Positions 10,804-22,830 of a stretch of DNA of 64,000 bases are shown in pieces. The DNA comes from Dermatemys mawii (lineage: Eukaryota; Chordata; Testudines; Dermatemydidae). Made by a program: the position numbers and the translations under genes. Each line of letters opens with the position of its first letter. The first letter of the stretch is position 1. The notes below the pieces were generated by a model, which did no database searches, had not been told where the DNA came from, and saw only the letters and a list, made by a program, of their open reading frames with translations. The stretch is taken from the NCBI GenBank assembly GCA_007922305.1, contig ML677328.1, positions 8,914,620 to 8,978,619 on the forward strand, in the 5' to 3' direction.

Positions 10804-11497
10804 CCCACACACACAGGTCAGTTGGGTACAACAGAGTGGCAGAAGGCAGATATACTGGCCACTACATGGGCTGCTTCAGGCTAATGAGATCATCTGACTC
10901 CAGTTAACCTGCACAGAGTCAAGTGAGGCCATTAAGGAAATGTGAACGCCTGACTCTAATTAAGGCCCTTTCTGATTCTATAAAAGGGCTCACTCCAGTC
11001 AGGCTGAGGAGAGCCAGAGGAGAGGAAGTGCGGCTAAAGGGCTGGTTAATGAAGACACCCTCAAATCACTAGTAAGAGAGCCCTAAGGTAAGGGTGAAGA
11101 AGAAAGAAGCGGGAGAGCAGTGGAGAAGTGGCCCAGGGAAATGCAGCAACTCTGGCAGTGAGAGGTCAGCTGCCAACAGCTGCTACCATAGGGTCCCTGG
11201 GCCAGAACCCAGAGTAGAGGGTGGGCCCAGATTCCCCCCAACCACCGCTACAGAAACACCTCCTGGAAGGGGAAGACAGGTCCCTGACAGGACAGGAGGC
11301 TAAAACTGTTCTGGGACAACAGAAACTATGGGAGTTCTCTCACCAACCTCGTTGCTGGCTTAAGATGAAAAGGGCTCAGTAGACTGTAACCCAAGCATTA
11401 GAGAGAGAAGGACTACATGGAGGGTCGCTGTGAACCTCTGAGGCTAACATATAAACCGCCTGGAAGCACAGGATCCACAGGGACAAGGTCGTAACTC
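10804..11497 (+). mobile_element. LTR-like repeat with TATA box, inserted in PLE tail
   Basis: A roughly 690-bp GC-richer block lying between two halves of a minus-strand PLE untranslated region. It contains TATAAAAGG at 10979-10987, then agccagaggagaggaag downstream, as in a promoter with a transcribed region. The block 11119-11240 (gtggcccagggaaatgcag ... ccctgggccagaacccagag) recurs with changes at 23640-23762, so it is a dispersed family. TATA placement, composition and size fit a solo LTR of a Gypsy- or retrovirus-type element, but I could not find clean TG...CA ends or a duplication. No coding frame is convincing. Confidence 0.55.
10979..10987 (+). promoter_or_regulatory. TATA box of LTR-like repeat
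   Basis: TATAAAAGG in a GC-richer repeat, followed by a G/A-rich leader. The match to the consensus is exact. Whether it is active cannot be told from sequence. Confidence 0.5.
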
Positions 11498-11595
11498 TGC
11501 CATTATATATATATATATATATATATGTATACACACACACACATATACACACACACAGACAACATGAAAAGGTGGAGGTTACCATACCACCAACC
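11498..11595 (-). mobile_element. PLE 3' untranslated fragment, other half
   Basis: (TA)n and (CA)n runs, then agacaacatgaaaaggtgg and ttaccataccacc. This is the inverse of the segment that lies upstream of the tail in the turtle PLE, so it continues the minus-strand copy at 10440-10680 beyond the LTR-like insertion. Confidence 0.55.
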
Positions 11596-11605
11596 ACACA
11601 ACAAA

Positions 11606-12052
11606 AATGCTAACCTGGAAACCTATTCTTGCAACAAAGCTCTGTGCCAACTCTGTCCACATATCTGATTGTCACCATCATAGGAATTAATCACATCAGC
11701 CACGCCATCAGGGAGACTTGTTCACCTGCACATCTACCAATGTGACATATGCCATCACGTGCCAGCAATGCCCCTCCGCCATGTACATTGGCCAACCCGG
11801 ACAGACTCTACGCAAAAGAATAAATGGACACAAATCTGACTTCCAGGAATCATAACATTCAAAAAACAGGAGAACACTTCAATCTCCCTGATCACTCAGT
11901 AACAGACTTCAAAATGGCAATTCTTCAACAAAAAAGCTTCAAAAACAGACTCCAATGGGAAACTGCTGAACAGGATTTAATTTGCAAACTGGATACCACT
12001 AAATTAGGCTTGAATAAAGACTGGGAGTGGCTGGGTCATTACACAAACTGAA
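11606..12052 (+). pseudogene. Penelope-like element ORF, C-terminal GIY-YIG part, broken
   Basis: PLEs encode a reverse transcriptase fused to a C-terminal GIY-YIG endonuclease that nicks the target DNA. Here only the C-terminal part remains. A Cys-rich stretch (CNKALCQLCPHI) at about 11630 precedes the endonuclease segment in another frame, NVTYAITCQQCPSAMYIGQP from 11739, with MYIG at 11781-11792 and an arginine in TLRKR. One extra base near 11840-11848 shifts the frame. The end continues from the next frame as NIQKTGEHFNLPDHSVTDFK ... DWEWLGHYTN and stops at 12049-12051. The reverse-transcriptase part is absent. It lies head-to-head with the minus-strand tail at 10440-11595. Confidence 0.85.
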
Positions 12053-14340
12053 ATCTATACCATTAGGCTGTACAACTGAAGGATCAGGAAGGCTGTGTAC
12101 ATTACTAATTTGTTAACCGAGATATAATAATTTAGAGCTTGCTTGCCATATACTCTGACAAGTCATGTTTGATCATCATGATCATCATGATCATCATCAT
12201 CCAATCCCATGTATGTTGGTGTCAAGTGACACGATTAATTGACAATAACATACTAAGCTACAAGAAATGACAATCACTGCCCTCTGCTTTTCAAATCCAA
12301 CTGATCTTTTATTTAACAGTGCATATATATATATATACACACACATATCACCTAGGGAAACAGAGGACAGAACATCACTACTAAAACAACTGCAACTGAT
12401 GACAAAGAGGGACATTTGTTCCAACACAGGATTATACACTATGCAAAAAAAACTCCCATCATTATTAAGCAGAGTTCTGCATGAGGGCTAAATATAAAAT
12501 ACGCAAGAGAGATCTGCACCGTAGATCAGAGAGGAATTTTGTCCTGTCAATACATATTACTCTGTTTTATTTATCCACTTGCAGTTGCTAAAGCCACAAA
12601 GAAAGAGAGGACGATAAAGAAAAATGACTGAGGGTGGAAAAAGCCCCTTAAAGAATTCACTCCAGAAACGCCAACCAGGCAAGGATAGGAAATATGGGAG
12701 TAGAGGGCGTTGAGAGCAGAGAAGAAGTTATTACTTCCGTTGTAGTTACTGAATATTTTTAGTAAAGTATGCCCCATCTGTTAAAGTTATGTATTTCAGA
12801 ACTTTCACCATTTTATCCCCATACACACATTTTTATGATGCTTCTAACTCTTCTCCGAAAACCCATGCATCTTAGGTTGAATTCTCTCTCTTTTTCTTCT
12901 GTTTTATTTCTGAAGTGTCTATTGCCATAGTAGATTGAATCAGACCCTAAATGTCCAGAATTGCCCTGGTGTAACAACACAGTCTGGTCACGATTTATGA
13001 GACATGAAGACACTGCCTGTCTTTAAATTGCTGTCCTGGGTTAAGATTTCCATTTGATTATCTTCATTTATAACATTATATAACACATATAACATTTGGG
13101 GTCTTTATCTGATTATTCAAACAACAATATACTATTTAATGTTTAACAGAGATACACCTCTGTCTGAATCATCTGCTATATGTATGCACCCCAAAAGACA
13201 GTAGATTTAAACAAAATCGGAAGGATAGGTAAGTGACTTGTATGTATGTGATAGTATCTGCAGGCTAAAGTCAGATATAAGTAGTGTTAAAATTAACATA
13301 TTAAAAACAGTTCAAAATGCACAATTGCCTAAACAGATGCTGATCATATTGCTACAGAGTTAATCTAACTAAGGCAAAAAAGAAAATTATTCATCACACC
13401 TGAGCAGCTAAGCATAAAGTAATATAATAAGGAAGCTCAGCTGGTAGACTAGTTAACATTTCTTCCTTGCAGCAGTGAAACCTGAATTAAATTTCCATAC
13501 TTGAATTAGATTTTCTTGTTAAACCTCTAAGTCCCTTCTGATGAACCAGTCCTTGCCAGGGAAGACACAGTAAAATGAGTAAATGCAGCAGTGGGACAAA
13601 GTAAAACTAAAACAAATAAAGGGGAAGAGGGCCCCGCTGTTACAGCAGAGATCTAGCTGCAGAAGCACAAGTCAAAAAATGACATCTTCTAACCAGTTCC
13701 ATGCAGCAACGCTGCCTCTTTTTAAGAAATTATTGTTCTTCTGTAAGCACAGTAATGTGGTCTTAAGGAATTTCATTTGGGCCTGCTACCAAAGAAGGAG
13801 AAATTAAAAAGAAAAAAAATGAGACAATCAGAGGTAGAAACTTCTGTCCTCCAGTGCCCTTTGCAAGCACCGAAGGCGCTCAGTGCAGCAGGTTAGGAAC
13901 TCAGAACGCTACATGTCTCAGAGTAGGAGCTCAGAGCAGTCTCCCTTTGCGCATTACAGAGGGATGCTTTCTTGGTGGGGAAGTATGATTTTTGACAACA
14001 TGGGTGCATCATGCATTGTTCCCAAGTCACTTGGAGGTCTGACTGGGGGAGTTCAGCTATCTTGGGGCTGAAGTACCAGCTTCAGAATGAATGTATAGTA
14101 TGGTCATGGGAGACCACCTTTCAAATCCCTGCAGAGCTCCCCACCACACAAAGTGTTTACATCAGTAAATATAATATGCTAAGACTTTGTTGCAGTGTGG
14201 TCACTTTACCCCAGAAAAGATTAATAAGAGTTTAGTAATCGAAGATTGCTTTGTTGTATTTTCAGGGACATCTACAGGGAGTATATAGTTTTAGCACCAG
14301 TCTAAAACTTTTAATCTGTATGTTGTAATGCAGTGACCCC
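12053..14340. other. non-coding DNA with two microsatellites
   Basis: Holds a (GATCATCAT)n run at 12171-12201 and a (TA)n(CA)n run at about 12324-12348. I see no exon, RNA or named repeat in the rest. Confidence 0.5.
12171..12201. repeat. (GATCATCAT)n microsatellite
   Basis: Three 9-bp units followed by extra CAT triplets. Confidence 0.9.
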
Positions 14341-14351
14341 TTTATTTTTAT
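14341..14351 (+). repeat. target-site duplication of PLE hairpin
   Basis: TTTATTTTTAT, repeated exactly at 14565-14575 on the other side of the inverted pair. Confidence 0.85.
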
Positions 14352-14564
14352 GAATCAGAGGGGTAGCCGTGTTAGTTTGGAATTGCAGAAGTGACAAAGA
14401 GTCCTGTGGCACCTTAAAGACTAACTACAGTATTAGAGCATAAGCTTTCGTGGGCTAATACCCACTTCATCGGATGCATCCAACGAAGTGGGTATTACCC
14501 ACGAAAGCTTATGCTCTAATACTTTAGTTAGTCTTTAAGGTGCCACAAGACTCTTTGTCACTTC
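14352..14564. mobile_element. PLE tail inverted pair (hairpin) with 11-bp target duplication
   Basis: Two copies of the PLE 3' tail joined tail-to-tail. The left arm is minus (ggtagccgtgttagtttgg ... gcataagctttcgtgggcta) and the right arm is plus (gtgggtattacccacgaaag ... gacaaagag inverted). About 85 bp of the arms pair almost perfectly; differences include a two-base gap in gggcta(at)accc and a few substitutions. The whole is flanked by TTTATTTTTAT at 14341-14351 and 14565-14575, an exact 11-bp duplication, so the pair inserted as one unit. No coding part. Confidence 0.85.
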
Positions 14565-14575
14565 TTTATTTTTAT

Positions 14576-16168
14576 TTAAGTCTGAGAAGTAGGGCAGGAA
14601 ATTGCCTGTATATTTTCAAATATTTTCATATTTATATGGTTTTATATATCATAAGGTTAAAATAACAAACAATATTATCTGATCTCTCACTGTTTATCAG
14701 TATTTGTAAAGAGGCTACAGCCATAATACACATACCTAGGCTATAAATGCATATATGCTACATATACATTTTAACTGTTCCCTCTGGTATGTACTGAACT
14801 TCAGCTTTGGAATCATTGGACAGGAAACTTTACATAGACAAACCCCAGGGTAATCTAGTCAACCACAACCATAACAGTTCAATATAATGATTTTGCATAA
14901 TTGGTAGCACAACAGATGTACACACATGATTCTTTGGTCAATGAATACAATGCTTAAAACTCTGGGGGACTATGACACTCTAACATATTGCAATTACTAT
15001 AGCCAGTGTATTTCTTTATTGCTTAACGTATTCTGCTTTTTTAAGTTAAAAGAAAATAGATGTCTATCAGTGATTCACTGTCCCAAGTGAAAGAAGAACA
15101 TGCATATGGGAGAGAATGAATAGTTTTAGTTCCATGTCAAATGCAGACCATTAAATGCCACCTCAATTTTTCAAACTGAGTCTGAAAGCAGGCATGCTAC
15201 TAAGGGAGTTATTCAGGATTTTATCCGCTTCTTTCTCATTCCAACTCCTAAGGGGAAAGGGGATATATCTGAAAGGAAATATGCATAAAATGACTTTGAA
15301 AGAAAGTGAAGTCATGATTAGGATTCTAAACATTTTACTGCAAGGCTACTGTCACACAGACCTGTATTTCAAAAACAAAACAAAACATTGGGTCAATTTA
15401 ATTTCTTGTTATTATCATCTTAAAATGAGCAGAACACATGGCAGGAATTCTGTATAGCTATGTAATATAAGTGAAATGAGAAGATATATTACGTTTCTGC
15501 ACCCCAAGACTAAACTAAGGATACACAATCACTGAGATTTTCAAAGCAAACTAAGGGAATTATCCAGGCAACTGCCATTGAAATTAATAGGAATTATATG
15601 GATAACTATACCAATCAGCTTTGAGATTCAGCTAATCTGCCATATTTACCACCTCCATAAGTGAACATTAATGGATTACACCCATTTTCATCTTTAATGA
15701 ATTTGGCACAGAGTAGGCCTTCCATCTTCCATCTGGCTTCTACTGGTGCAGTTTCTGTGTTCTGGGTGTTGGAAGATGTGGAGAGTCCGCAAAGAGGCTC
15801 AATATAAATGTCCCAGGGCGGTACCTAAGAGTGGACTTGGAGGCAAGCAGATGACTCAGCAACCACTCAACTGCCACTGGTGACGGGATTCCTTTTATTT
15901 TTCTTCACTCCTGTGGCAGAGCTCACTTGCACACAGTTTGTTTCCTCAATACCAGGACAAGGAAGAATAGTTTGCCCTCTTTCTGTGTGCAATGATATTT
16001 AAATAGTAAAGAATGTGACAATGGTGAGAAAGCACCCAGAATACTGTGTACGGTACTGGCATCATAAATCCAGATGTCAGCAAACTGGATGGGATTCAGA
16101 GAAAAAAAACAATAATAAAGCAGCAGCAAGGGGACTGATTTACAATAAAAGATTAAGAGAAAAGAGAA
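14576..16168. other. non-coding DNA, nothing recognised
   Basis: AT-rich. A 100-codon frame at 15155-15457 has no recognisable domain and no plausible splice context. Confidence 0.5.
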
Positions 16169-16383
16169 GAGGTGGCCTTGTGGTTGAAACACAGGACAGG
16201 ATCCTAGGAAATCTGGATTCATCTATTAGCTCTGCCACAGACATCCTGTGTGACCTTGGGCAGATCATGTAATCTCTATGATTCAGTTCCCCATTTGTGA
16301 ATTGGCAATAATAATAATTATTTTTTCTGCCTTTTCTGTTCTGATAATAAATTCTTTGGAGCAGAGGTTGTCTCTTACTCAGG
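16169..16383 (+). repeat. MIR-type SINE
   Basis: Contains ctctgccacagacatcctg, tgtgaccttgggcagatca and cagttccccatttgtgaa, the conserved core of MIR-type SINEs, then the 3' tail ttctttggagcagaggttgt. The upstream part (gtggccttgtggttgaaac ... ctggattcatc) is the tRNA-derived head. Old and diverged, with no coding function. Confidence 0.85.
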
Positions 16384-17639
16384 AAGGACTTTTAGGTGGC
16401 ATTATATTATTAACTTATAGCTGTCTGAAATACAGAAAGATGGTCGTGGTGGTACATCAAGGTGGAGGAAAAGGAAAAGGAAAATGCAGGAAAGCTATCA
16501 GGAAAGTTTATTAATGATGATTTCTGTTAGACTGATTAGTAAACTGGCTTCCTAGTGAATTAGTGGAATCTGAGTGAGTAATTAAGAACTGCATTTCACA
16601 AAGGACTAAAGAATACACTAGTGGTAAAAGCTGTGCAGTAGTGGACAATGCAACCTCATAAATATTTTCTATCTTTAATTTTAAATCCTTTTAAATGCTA
16701 CATGCAAAATTCCCTGAGGGTGTATAATTCTAATCTCACTCAGAAAAAAAACAGGGAATTTAAATGCATGGGCCAGATCCTGAGCTATTGTAAACTGTTC
16801 CAATTCCATTCACTTCAGTGTAGCTACGCATATTTATACCAGCTGAGGATCCGATCCCATACCTTTTATCAATGTGGAAACCTTTCCAATATTATATAAT
16901 GTGTATCCGCTTTCAGTGGGAATTTATTTATTAGAATTTTAATCTCATATTATCACTGTCCAACACACCTAACATCAGTACCTTCAACAGAACGTCACCT
17001 CCAATGGTGCTGAAAGTGCTCTCGTTTTTAAATATTTTTTTTTATGGAGGGTCAGTCAAATGAGGCAGTCGTACACAACAGGCTGAGCAGAGAAGCAATA
17101 GCAAAATGTTAATGGCATAAGGTCACTTGAAGGCTGGGAGAGACATAGGAGTCTAATCCTCTTCTTGACAACTAATGTCGATGATGGAGATAGGGGCATA
17201 CTGAGAAGGAACAAGACCATAACTACCTGAATGAATCTCTAAGGGTTCAGTTAAGCATCCAGAAATTCTGCTCTTGTCCAAACTTTAACAGAACTAGCTA
17301 AATCCCTGAGCCCACAAATCCAGTTTAGAATATTTTGTAAAAACTGTCTCTCTTTGTGAAACAGAGGTTGGCACCTCTGGTTTCAGTTCATGCCATAAAT
17401 ACCATAAGGAAAATCTATCTATAACATTTTGCCATTTTCACTTGTCAGCCTGGCTAGAACAGGGTGGGCAGAGCACCAGAAAATGGTAGCAGGGAAGGTT
17501 TCAATATCTTTAAAAAGGTTTAAGATTGTGTCTCAAATATCTGTGGGGAGAATTCTCTCTCATTTTCCACTGTACAAATCATGGGGGCAGGTGCCTATTT
17601 CTCACTGTCTGTAATGGGAGCTGAGCATGTGCATCTGAG
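16384..17639. other. non-coding DNA with one old repeat fragment
   Basis: Holds a fragment at about 16768-16865 (gggccagatcctgagctat ... taccagctgaggatccgatc), an old palindromic family seen elsewhere in the window. Nothing else is recognised. Confidence 0.45.
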
Positions 17640-17739
17640 GGCAGGATATGGCCCACTGTTTGCATTTTATTAAGTAAAACAGAATCATTGGGCCTTTAAA
17701 CTGAATGTTGACGTAGAAGTAGGAATAGAAAGCTGTAAT

Positions 17740-18060
17740 TGCATTATTGCCACACAACTGTATCTTCTTTAGCATTTACTTTGTTCTTCCTGCAGTGAGC
17801 AGACTCACTTTCATAATTCAACAACAAGCTCATAAAAAGTGTCTGATGGACTGCAGACGGTATTTCTCCTGCCTTGAAAAATTACATAAATCAAATACCG
17901 AGTGACTGCCACTTTCCAGCTAAATGCTATTAGAAATAACTATTTGTATGCCCTTATCTTTTTTTTTCCGCCTGTCAACTACTGATAAAGATTCACTCGC
18001 TAAATCACTGTAATTTCCTCTTAGCTGACAGAGAGAAGATTTAATATGGTGATAAAGAAA
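17740..18060. promoter_or_regulatory. candidate conserved non-coding element
   Basis: A repeat-free, compositionally even block dense in homeodomain and TALE-like motifs: cctgtcaactactgataaag, agctgacagagag, taaatcactgtaatttcc. There is no coding frame. The call is inference from motif density and lack of repeat character. It needs alignment to other vertebrates. Confidence 0.25.
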
Positions 18061-20713
18061 TAAATGAAAAAAGTATGTTTTACTTTTTAAAAGACTTGTA
18101 CAATTTTATGTACTTGTTTCAAAACCAATGCATTTCTTTTTTCATAGTTTATGCTCAAACAATGACATCAATTCATTCTAACACATGATCTCCACTTGAG
18201 AAGTTTTGATATAAAAAAAAAATCACTTGAACTTTAACAGAAGAATTTAGCACACAAGATTTGGTGATGAACTGTAAGTAAATTACCAAGCTGGTATCAA
18301 ACTTCTGAAAACAAATAGCAATAATGGCATAATGTGACAGTGGTTTTTTGGTTTTTTTAAATTAGCACTTAAAGATAAAAATTCCTTCTTATGTGTTGCT
18401 TAAAATGTAATATAGAACAGTTCAGTACATTTCCACGCAATTCATACAAATAAATATATGGAGTTATATAGTCTGTCACAGATGTATGGAGAATTCTTGC
18501 CATCCCACCTAGCAACCAGAGTACTAGTTATTTATGAGATTAAAATCCTCAGAAATAAGTGCAAAAATGAACATCTTTAGGTTTAAAAATAGAAAATGGT
18601 ATAAACTTTATGAAGATAAGCAAGAGTTGCCTGAAAAATTCCAAATTCTGCCCTCAGTTACAGTTATATCTACCCAACCCCATATGTAGTCTGCATTAGT
18701 GCAACTGAGGGCCAAATTTGGTAATATTTTTTCCCCAGAAAAGTCTTATTTTTCAAGTAACAATGTCAAAAATATATGAATATGGAAATGTTCAAGTGGG
18801 AGCATTCAAATTCTGGTTTCTGCAAAATGTTGGTTCTTATTTAAGGATTTTCTAAAGGGAAATCCTACATTTATACATTAAGGTAATAGCTTCAAGTGAT
18901 GATCACCCTTTGGCAGTATTGAAATGGCACATGTAATTGCTAGAATCAACAGATTTTCTCCTTGAGTTTTGATGCTTATGTTTACTATCCAATTTTACAG
19001 AGATTAATTTTATAAAAACTGAATTTTTATGTGCAAATATATCCCCTAGGATCCACTAGCAGTCAGAATAATGATATTTTCAGAGGTGAATGAACATCTC
19101 AAAAACAGTATAGCAGGAGAAACAATTCAACAAGACAAAAATAAAAAGATTTCTCTGGAATATTTTAATTTTCATTTCTTCTCATTTATTGAAGTTGAAA
19201 ACTAGTCATTTACAACTTGGAGTGCAGAAGAGGGTCTTCATCTGCTAACTCTAGAAATATTCATCCCTCGCCAGAGAGGCATGTTTTGTTTGCCTTTATA
19301 CTTAGCCATGAGAAAAGATCAAAGCTGCCTATTTGCATCAATGGTGCATTACTACTTTGTGATGCTTAAGGTGCTGGTTCTGGATTGTGTTAAGGTGGCT
19401 AATTTATCTTAGTTTCTTTTGAACTCCCTCTCATTCTTATTTGAGTGCAGGTTTCACAAGATAACCCGGCCTGTATCTGGGATATGGTGAGGAGATGGAG
19501 AAGGAAATGGCGAAACTTTCAGGAGTTTGTGTATGAGAAAATCCTTTCAGTGATCTATGCCTGCATGAACTGGACGTCACATCTGCATTTGAAATGATAA
19601 TTTGCTTTCAACACACACTCTTCCTTTTTATTCATTAAATTAGTTCTGTCATCTGCTTCTAGCTTACAAACAAGGTTTCTCAATATTGTGATTGAAGGAA
19701 GTGTCTTCTCCCTTTTCAAATGCACCTTTCTTTCTCAAAGCATGAGGCAGCAGATTATACAGAGATGTCAGGCAAGCACTGGGATTATGAGGATATCTTC
19801 TCCACTGACTGCCCAGGTGAACCATTCCATTCATGAATGGAGACTGTAAAATGAACTGACAGCCAGATCCCAATAGATGGATGTGAGGGCAACGTATGTC
19901 TTTCCAACCTTTGCTTTCTCAAACAGTGTTTTGTTCCTCCAGGCATCTCACGTTTATAAGATGTGGAGTTCCCACAAAAAGGAATTGTCTGCTTATGCAA
20001 CATTTTGACAAGTTTAATTTCTTTCCTGGATATGGGTCAAGGTTTCTCTGCCCCCATTACTGTGGCAAAGATTACTGACCTAGCAGATTTTCAGTGGTGC
20101 AGATTTCATGCAGAAAGTCACTAATCACCACATTAAAAAGAACATAAAGCATGGTATGCTTACAAAGCAGCAATTCTTTAGAATGGAGAATATGTTAAGA
20201 TTGCTTTCTAATACAATCTGTTAGAGCTTCAGTGACTGTGTGAAAACCATACCTTTTAATGGGCATGACAACTGCAGCTCTGAATTGACCACTATTAAAC
20301 CACACAGATGTAAATACCTAAAACACTGTGCAGTATTCTCAGTTCATGTCTCCCATGGGTTTTCATGAGGATCATGTTTCCAAAACCATAGGACACAACT
20401 TTTATATATGATGAGGGAGAGACTATTTACACCAGAATTTGCTTAAGAGGGGGAAGAGAAGAGTTATGGGTTTCTTATTCATTTGAGGGGGATCTAGCAT
20501 TTGTAGCCAATTTTTCTTTAAAAAAAAATGCATGGTACGTAAACAGTTATAATGAGCATTTTTAAAATAAGAAACAAACAAACAAAAAAATAAGCCATAT
20601 TATTAGCTGATGCTATTTGACTACAGGAGGGGAGATGGGCCAGAACCAGATAAGTGGATCATTAGTGTTCTGTAACATACATGCTGATATACTTTGGTCA
20701 CTGCTCCCTTTGC
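18061..20713. other. non-coding DNA, nothing recognised
   Basis: AT-rich and repeat-poor as far as I can see. No exon, RNA or promoter is supported. Confidence 0.45.
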
Positions 20714-20721
20714 CTCTAATC

Positions 20722-21351
20722 CAGAGGTGAGCAAACTTTTTGGCCCGAGAGCCACACAGGGGTTCAAAATTGTGTGGAGGGCCAGGTAGGGAAGGCTGTG
20801 CCTCCCCAAACAGCCTGGCCCCACCCCCTATCTGACCTCCACCCACTTTGCGCCCCCTGACTGCCCCCCTTACTGTACCCCTCAGAACCCTGACCCATCC
20901 AATCCCCCCCCAATCCTTGTCCCCGATCGCTCCCTCTGGGGACCCCCCCACTCTAACTGCCCCCCCCAGGACAACACCCCCTATCTAGCCCCCCCTGCTC
21001 TTTGTGCCCTGACCGCCCCCTCCCGACACCCACCCACCCTAACTACCACCACCGGGACCTCACCCCCTATCTAAGTCCCCCTGCTCTTAGTTCCCTGACT
21101 GCCCCCTCCCGACACCCCTTCCCTACCCTAATAACCACCCCCAGGGACCCTACCACCTAAGCACACCCCCCCCCAATTTGCTTACCGTGCCCAGCTGGGT
21201 GCAGGGCCCTGCGGCTCACTGCGCTCGGCCCGGCACCCTGGGCCGGGAGCACGGGGCCACCGGCACCGCTCCCCTGGCCCAAGCTCGTGGGCCGGATAAA
21301 AATGGCCGGCGGGCCACATGTGGCCCGTGGGTCATAGTTTGCCCACCCCTG
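20722..21351 (+). mobile_element. C-rich non-autonomous hAT element, copy 1 (630 bp)
   Basis: Left end cagaggtgagcaaacttttt, right end (inverted) caggggtgggcaaactatga. These are inverted ends of the CAGGGGTGGGCAAAC type. It is flanked by CTCTAATC (20714-20721) and CTCTAACC (21352-21359), an 8-bp duplication with one change. After ggcccgagagccacacaggg the interior is a C-rich degenerate minisatellite (ctgaccgccccctcc-like units, about 20800-21175), then a GC-rich region with many CpG. Two sister copies are at 32105 and 40329. There is no transposase. Confidence 0.9.
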
Positions 21352-21359
21352 CTCTAACC

Positions 21360-22554
21360 CCAGCACCATCTGTGTTGCTTTTTTGTGTCTTTCTTACTGT
21401 TCAGAGATACCTTTTTAAAAACCATTGCACTTAACATTTTCATGAAGAAACTTGATAGCGGGCTGTCAATTTGCAGCCATAAATGTAACTGTTTGCTGAA
21501 AACTTTATGTAATGATAATATCACTCCAGACATATGCCCTGTGGTATTCTCACACCAATCTTGTATAACGAAAAGACTCCCAATGCAAATGTTCCCAGTG
21601 ACCTGAATGGACATTGGATCAGGTCCTTGCTTTTTACTGCTACCATTTAATGAAAAGACACTTGATTAAAATTAGTCAGTCACTCCAACATTACGTTCCA
21701 TAGGATGCTACCATTATTCTATGGTGTTTCACAGCACCTTTCCAACTCTCGGGAAAACTGCTATAGAAAACATAGGGACCAGAATGAAAGGTCTGGGAAG
21801 AAAACTCAGATGATCCCATATTTTTACTGATCGTGGGCCATCTTGCACTGAAAATCAACTAAAAGACTCCTCTTGAATTCAGTGGGATTTGATTAAGGAC
21901 CATAATATGTCCCTCCTTTTGACAAGCAAGGGTTGTTGTTTTTCGTGTTCTATAGCTACTAGAAAATGCTTTTAGCTTTATATTGGATTCCGCTATGTAA
22001 TGTCACCCATGACTCATCCCTTCCCCCACTATTTACCCCAGTGAAAAAGATGTGGCAAATGGGGCAGACTATTACCTATTACAGAATCAATGTAACTTTA
22101 AAAAAAAAATCCCTCTGAGTGCTGACTGTAACAATGCTCATCAGGTCACCAATAGACTGTAGGAATAATTAGATAGCACATGAAAGTAAAAAATAAAATA
22201 AAAATACTGTGATCAAATTCACCCTTGGATATTTTGTTGGAGGATAGTTTAGGATTTAGAATGCACTCTTGTGAAATGACTTTCTTGGTGTTCGGAGGTA
22301 CTAACACTTCTAAGATGATTTAGTCAATCTCTATCATAATCTGCTGAAAAGAGTTTCTTGGAAATGTCATTTTGAAGGACATCTGACTGCTGCATTGTTA
22401 CTGCATTCTGATTTCAAATATTAAAATGAAGTATTATGTCTAAGTTTGGTATCCATTAACTGATTAAAGTATAAATTATTATGAAAGGGAAAAAATTAGG
22501 AACAGTTTATAAATAATATATATGTATATAAAAGATGGCCCTTATGTTCCATGC
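21360..22554. other. non-coding DNA, nothing recognised
   Basis: Ordinary AT-rich sequence without repeat or coding signal that I can name. Confidence 0.45.
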
Positions 22555-22830
22555 ATCCATCTGTCATTTCTAAGAAATAGGTGGGCTAATTAAATGTTAA
22601 TGAAATCTAAATAATCTGCTGCTCCCAAAGCATTAGCCAAGGAGAAGTAACTGCACAACAGCTGCTGCAGCTTGACAAAACTGCTTCTGTCAGCACCTCA
22701 AGCGATATCTCAAATCTAGTTTTGGGAAAGGTGATTGAAATAATGATGACATTTACATGTCGCTGATTTCAAAGGACCTGCAATTCTTTTTGCTCAAGAC
22801 ACAGGTGAAGTGTCAATGTCACATTAACAA
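22555..22830. promoter_or_regulatory. candidate conserved non-coding element
   Basis: Repeat-free block with TAATTA-type homeodomain sites (gggctaattaaatgttaatg), an E-box run (aacagctgctgcagc) and gtgattgaaataatgatgac. Motif-dense and not palindromic, which resembles vertebrate developmental enhancers. This is inference only. Confidence 0.25.

Noticed and set aside
10607..10907. Open frames on both strands across the dinucleotide runs
   Set aside because: They encode only Cys-Val, Thr-His or Ile-Tyr repeats from (TG)n and (TA)n and have no gene context.
15155..15457. 100-codon + strand frame
   Set aside because: AT-rich chance frame without domain or splice context.
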